From contig NC_084831.1 in assembly GCF_033115175.1 (NCBI RefSeq), forward strand, positions 8,652,540-8,716,539: 64,000 nt of DNA, read 5' to 3'. The stretch's first letter is position 1, and every line of letters starts with the position of its first letter. A program made the translations under genes and the position numbers. The stretch is from Lepus europaeus (Eukaryota > Chordata > Mammalia > Lagomorpha > Leporidae). Shown here piece after piece: positions 63,366 to 64,000 of this stretch. Below the pieces are notes generated by a model. The model was not told where the DNA came from and did no database searches. It saw only the letters and a list, made by a program, of their open reading frames with translations.

Positions 63366-63384
63366 GAGGCCCCCTAGTGGCCGC
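63366..63384 (-). promoter_or_regulatory. CTCF-type binding motif
   Basis: On the minus strand the core reads CCACTAGGGGGC with a GC-rich 3' side, a near-perfect match to the CTCF core. It lies about 2.6 kb upstream of the DHRS3 start codon. Confidence 0.5.
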
Positions 63385-64000
63385 TGTGGGACACTGCGCC
63401 TCGGAGCCGCCCCAGGCTCTGGCCTCCTGTGTCGGGGTGCCTGGCCAGGTCTACACCCGCCACGGGAAAGGGCTTAGAAAGATTATAGCTTCCTCCCCAC
63501 GCTGGTTTGTGCTGGAAGAAACAGCACAGAGGCTTCAAGCAGCTCAGAGAAGCCTGCTCGGAGGCCAGACCAGCCCGATGGTCGCTAAGTCCTGCTCAGG
63601 GTGTGTTGGGTTGCCGGCTGCCGTGGGTGGGATGGAGACCCTTCCCACACGTTGCAACTTCACTCCTGCCATGTGTGTGCATTCGGTCCAGGAGGAAGCC
63701 AGCTCGGCTGAGCTGCAGGGCTGCACGCGATGCTGCCCCTCGGGCTGGGCCGCAGTGAGAGGGAAAGGCGACAAGTTGGACAATCCCAGGGGAGCTGGGA
63801 TTGTAGGGGCCGGCCTAGGGCAGAGGGTGGCCTTATCTACTTGGCCCACCTTCAGGATGTGGGTTTGTGGGGCTGACACTGGGATGGGCCCCAGGCTTCT
63901 CCCAGCAGCCGGGAGAGGAGCTGTCACCTCCTTCTCACTTTCCCCCCAAGTCCCTGGGAAGATGGGGGTGAGGAGGCAGCAGGCCACGGTGCACAGCTCA

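Larger units (their letters stand above)
62471..64000. other. Upstream flank of DHRS3
   Basis: Free of SINEs. G and C homopolymer runs lie at 62520-62530 and 62583-62599. It carries the DR2-like and CTCF-like motifs listed separately. No exon of another gene is recognised. Confidence 0.5.

Overview
This window is vertebrate nuclear DNA from a lagomorph, most likely European rabbit (Oryctolagus cuniculus). About 45 copies or fragments of the tRNA-derived lagomorph C-repeat SINE (CSINE) are scattered through it on both strands. They share the 'GGCC-AGCGC-TGTGGCG' head, the 'GATCCAGCTC' core and either an 'AAATAAATAAAT' or a 'CTGCCTGTC-A(n)' tail. The only gene I can support is a complete single-copy vertebrate gene with six spliced exons. 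There are no operons, CRISPR arrays, phage or plasmid features.

The gene is DHRS3 (retSDR1, SDR16C1) on the minus strand. Its coding exons are 60604-60798, 37341-37488, 36672-36787, 36193-36431, 32197-32322 and 30703-30787. They join in phase at GT-AG boundaries to give 302 codons plus a stop, the usual length for the family. DHRS3 is a membrane-associated short-chain dehydrogenase/reductase that reduces all-trans-retinal to retinol and so limits retinoic acid synthesis. The catalytic Ser175, Tyr188 and Lys192 and the dinucleotide-binding TGGGRGIG motif are intact.

Layout. Bases 1-30.3 kb lie downstream of DHRS3 and are intergenic: GC-rich unique sequence with many CSINEs, an old L1/HAL1-type remnant (7.3-8.09 kb), a CA/TACA microsatellite (3.6-3.96 kb), a 33-bp CpG minisatellite (13.58 kb) and a pair of ~195-bp inverted arms (8.33 and 9.33 kb). 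Bases 30.3-61.3 kb are DHRS3, with a short 3'UTR and AATAAA signal at 30323-30328 and a 23-kb first intron. That intron holds SINEs, L2, MIR and MaLR-like remnants and several AT-rich, homeobox-site-bearing blocks that look like regulatory elements. About 60.4-62.35 kb is the promoter CpG island, unusual for its long A tracts. Bases 62.4-64 kb are upstream flank with a DR2-type retinoid-receptor motif and a strong CTCF-type motif.

I found no previously undescribed multi-gene system. The most interesting candidates are regulatory or structural: the retinoid/PBX-MEIS/CTCF motifs around the promoter, the intronic AT-rich blocks, the inverted duplication, a short element family with inverted ends at three places, and opposed intronic SINE pairs that could form RNA duplexes. 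Most repeat names are from recognition by eye, so family and subfamily assignments for old repeats are tentative.
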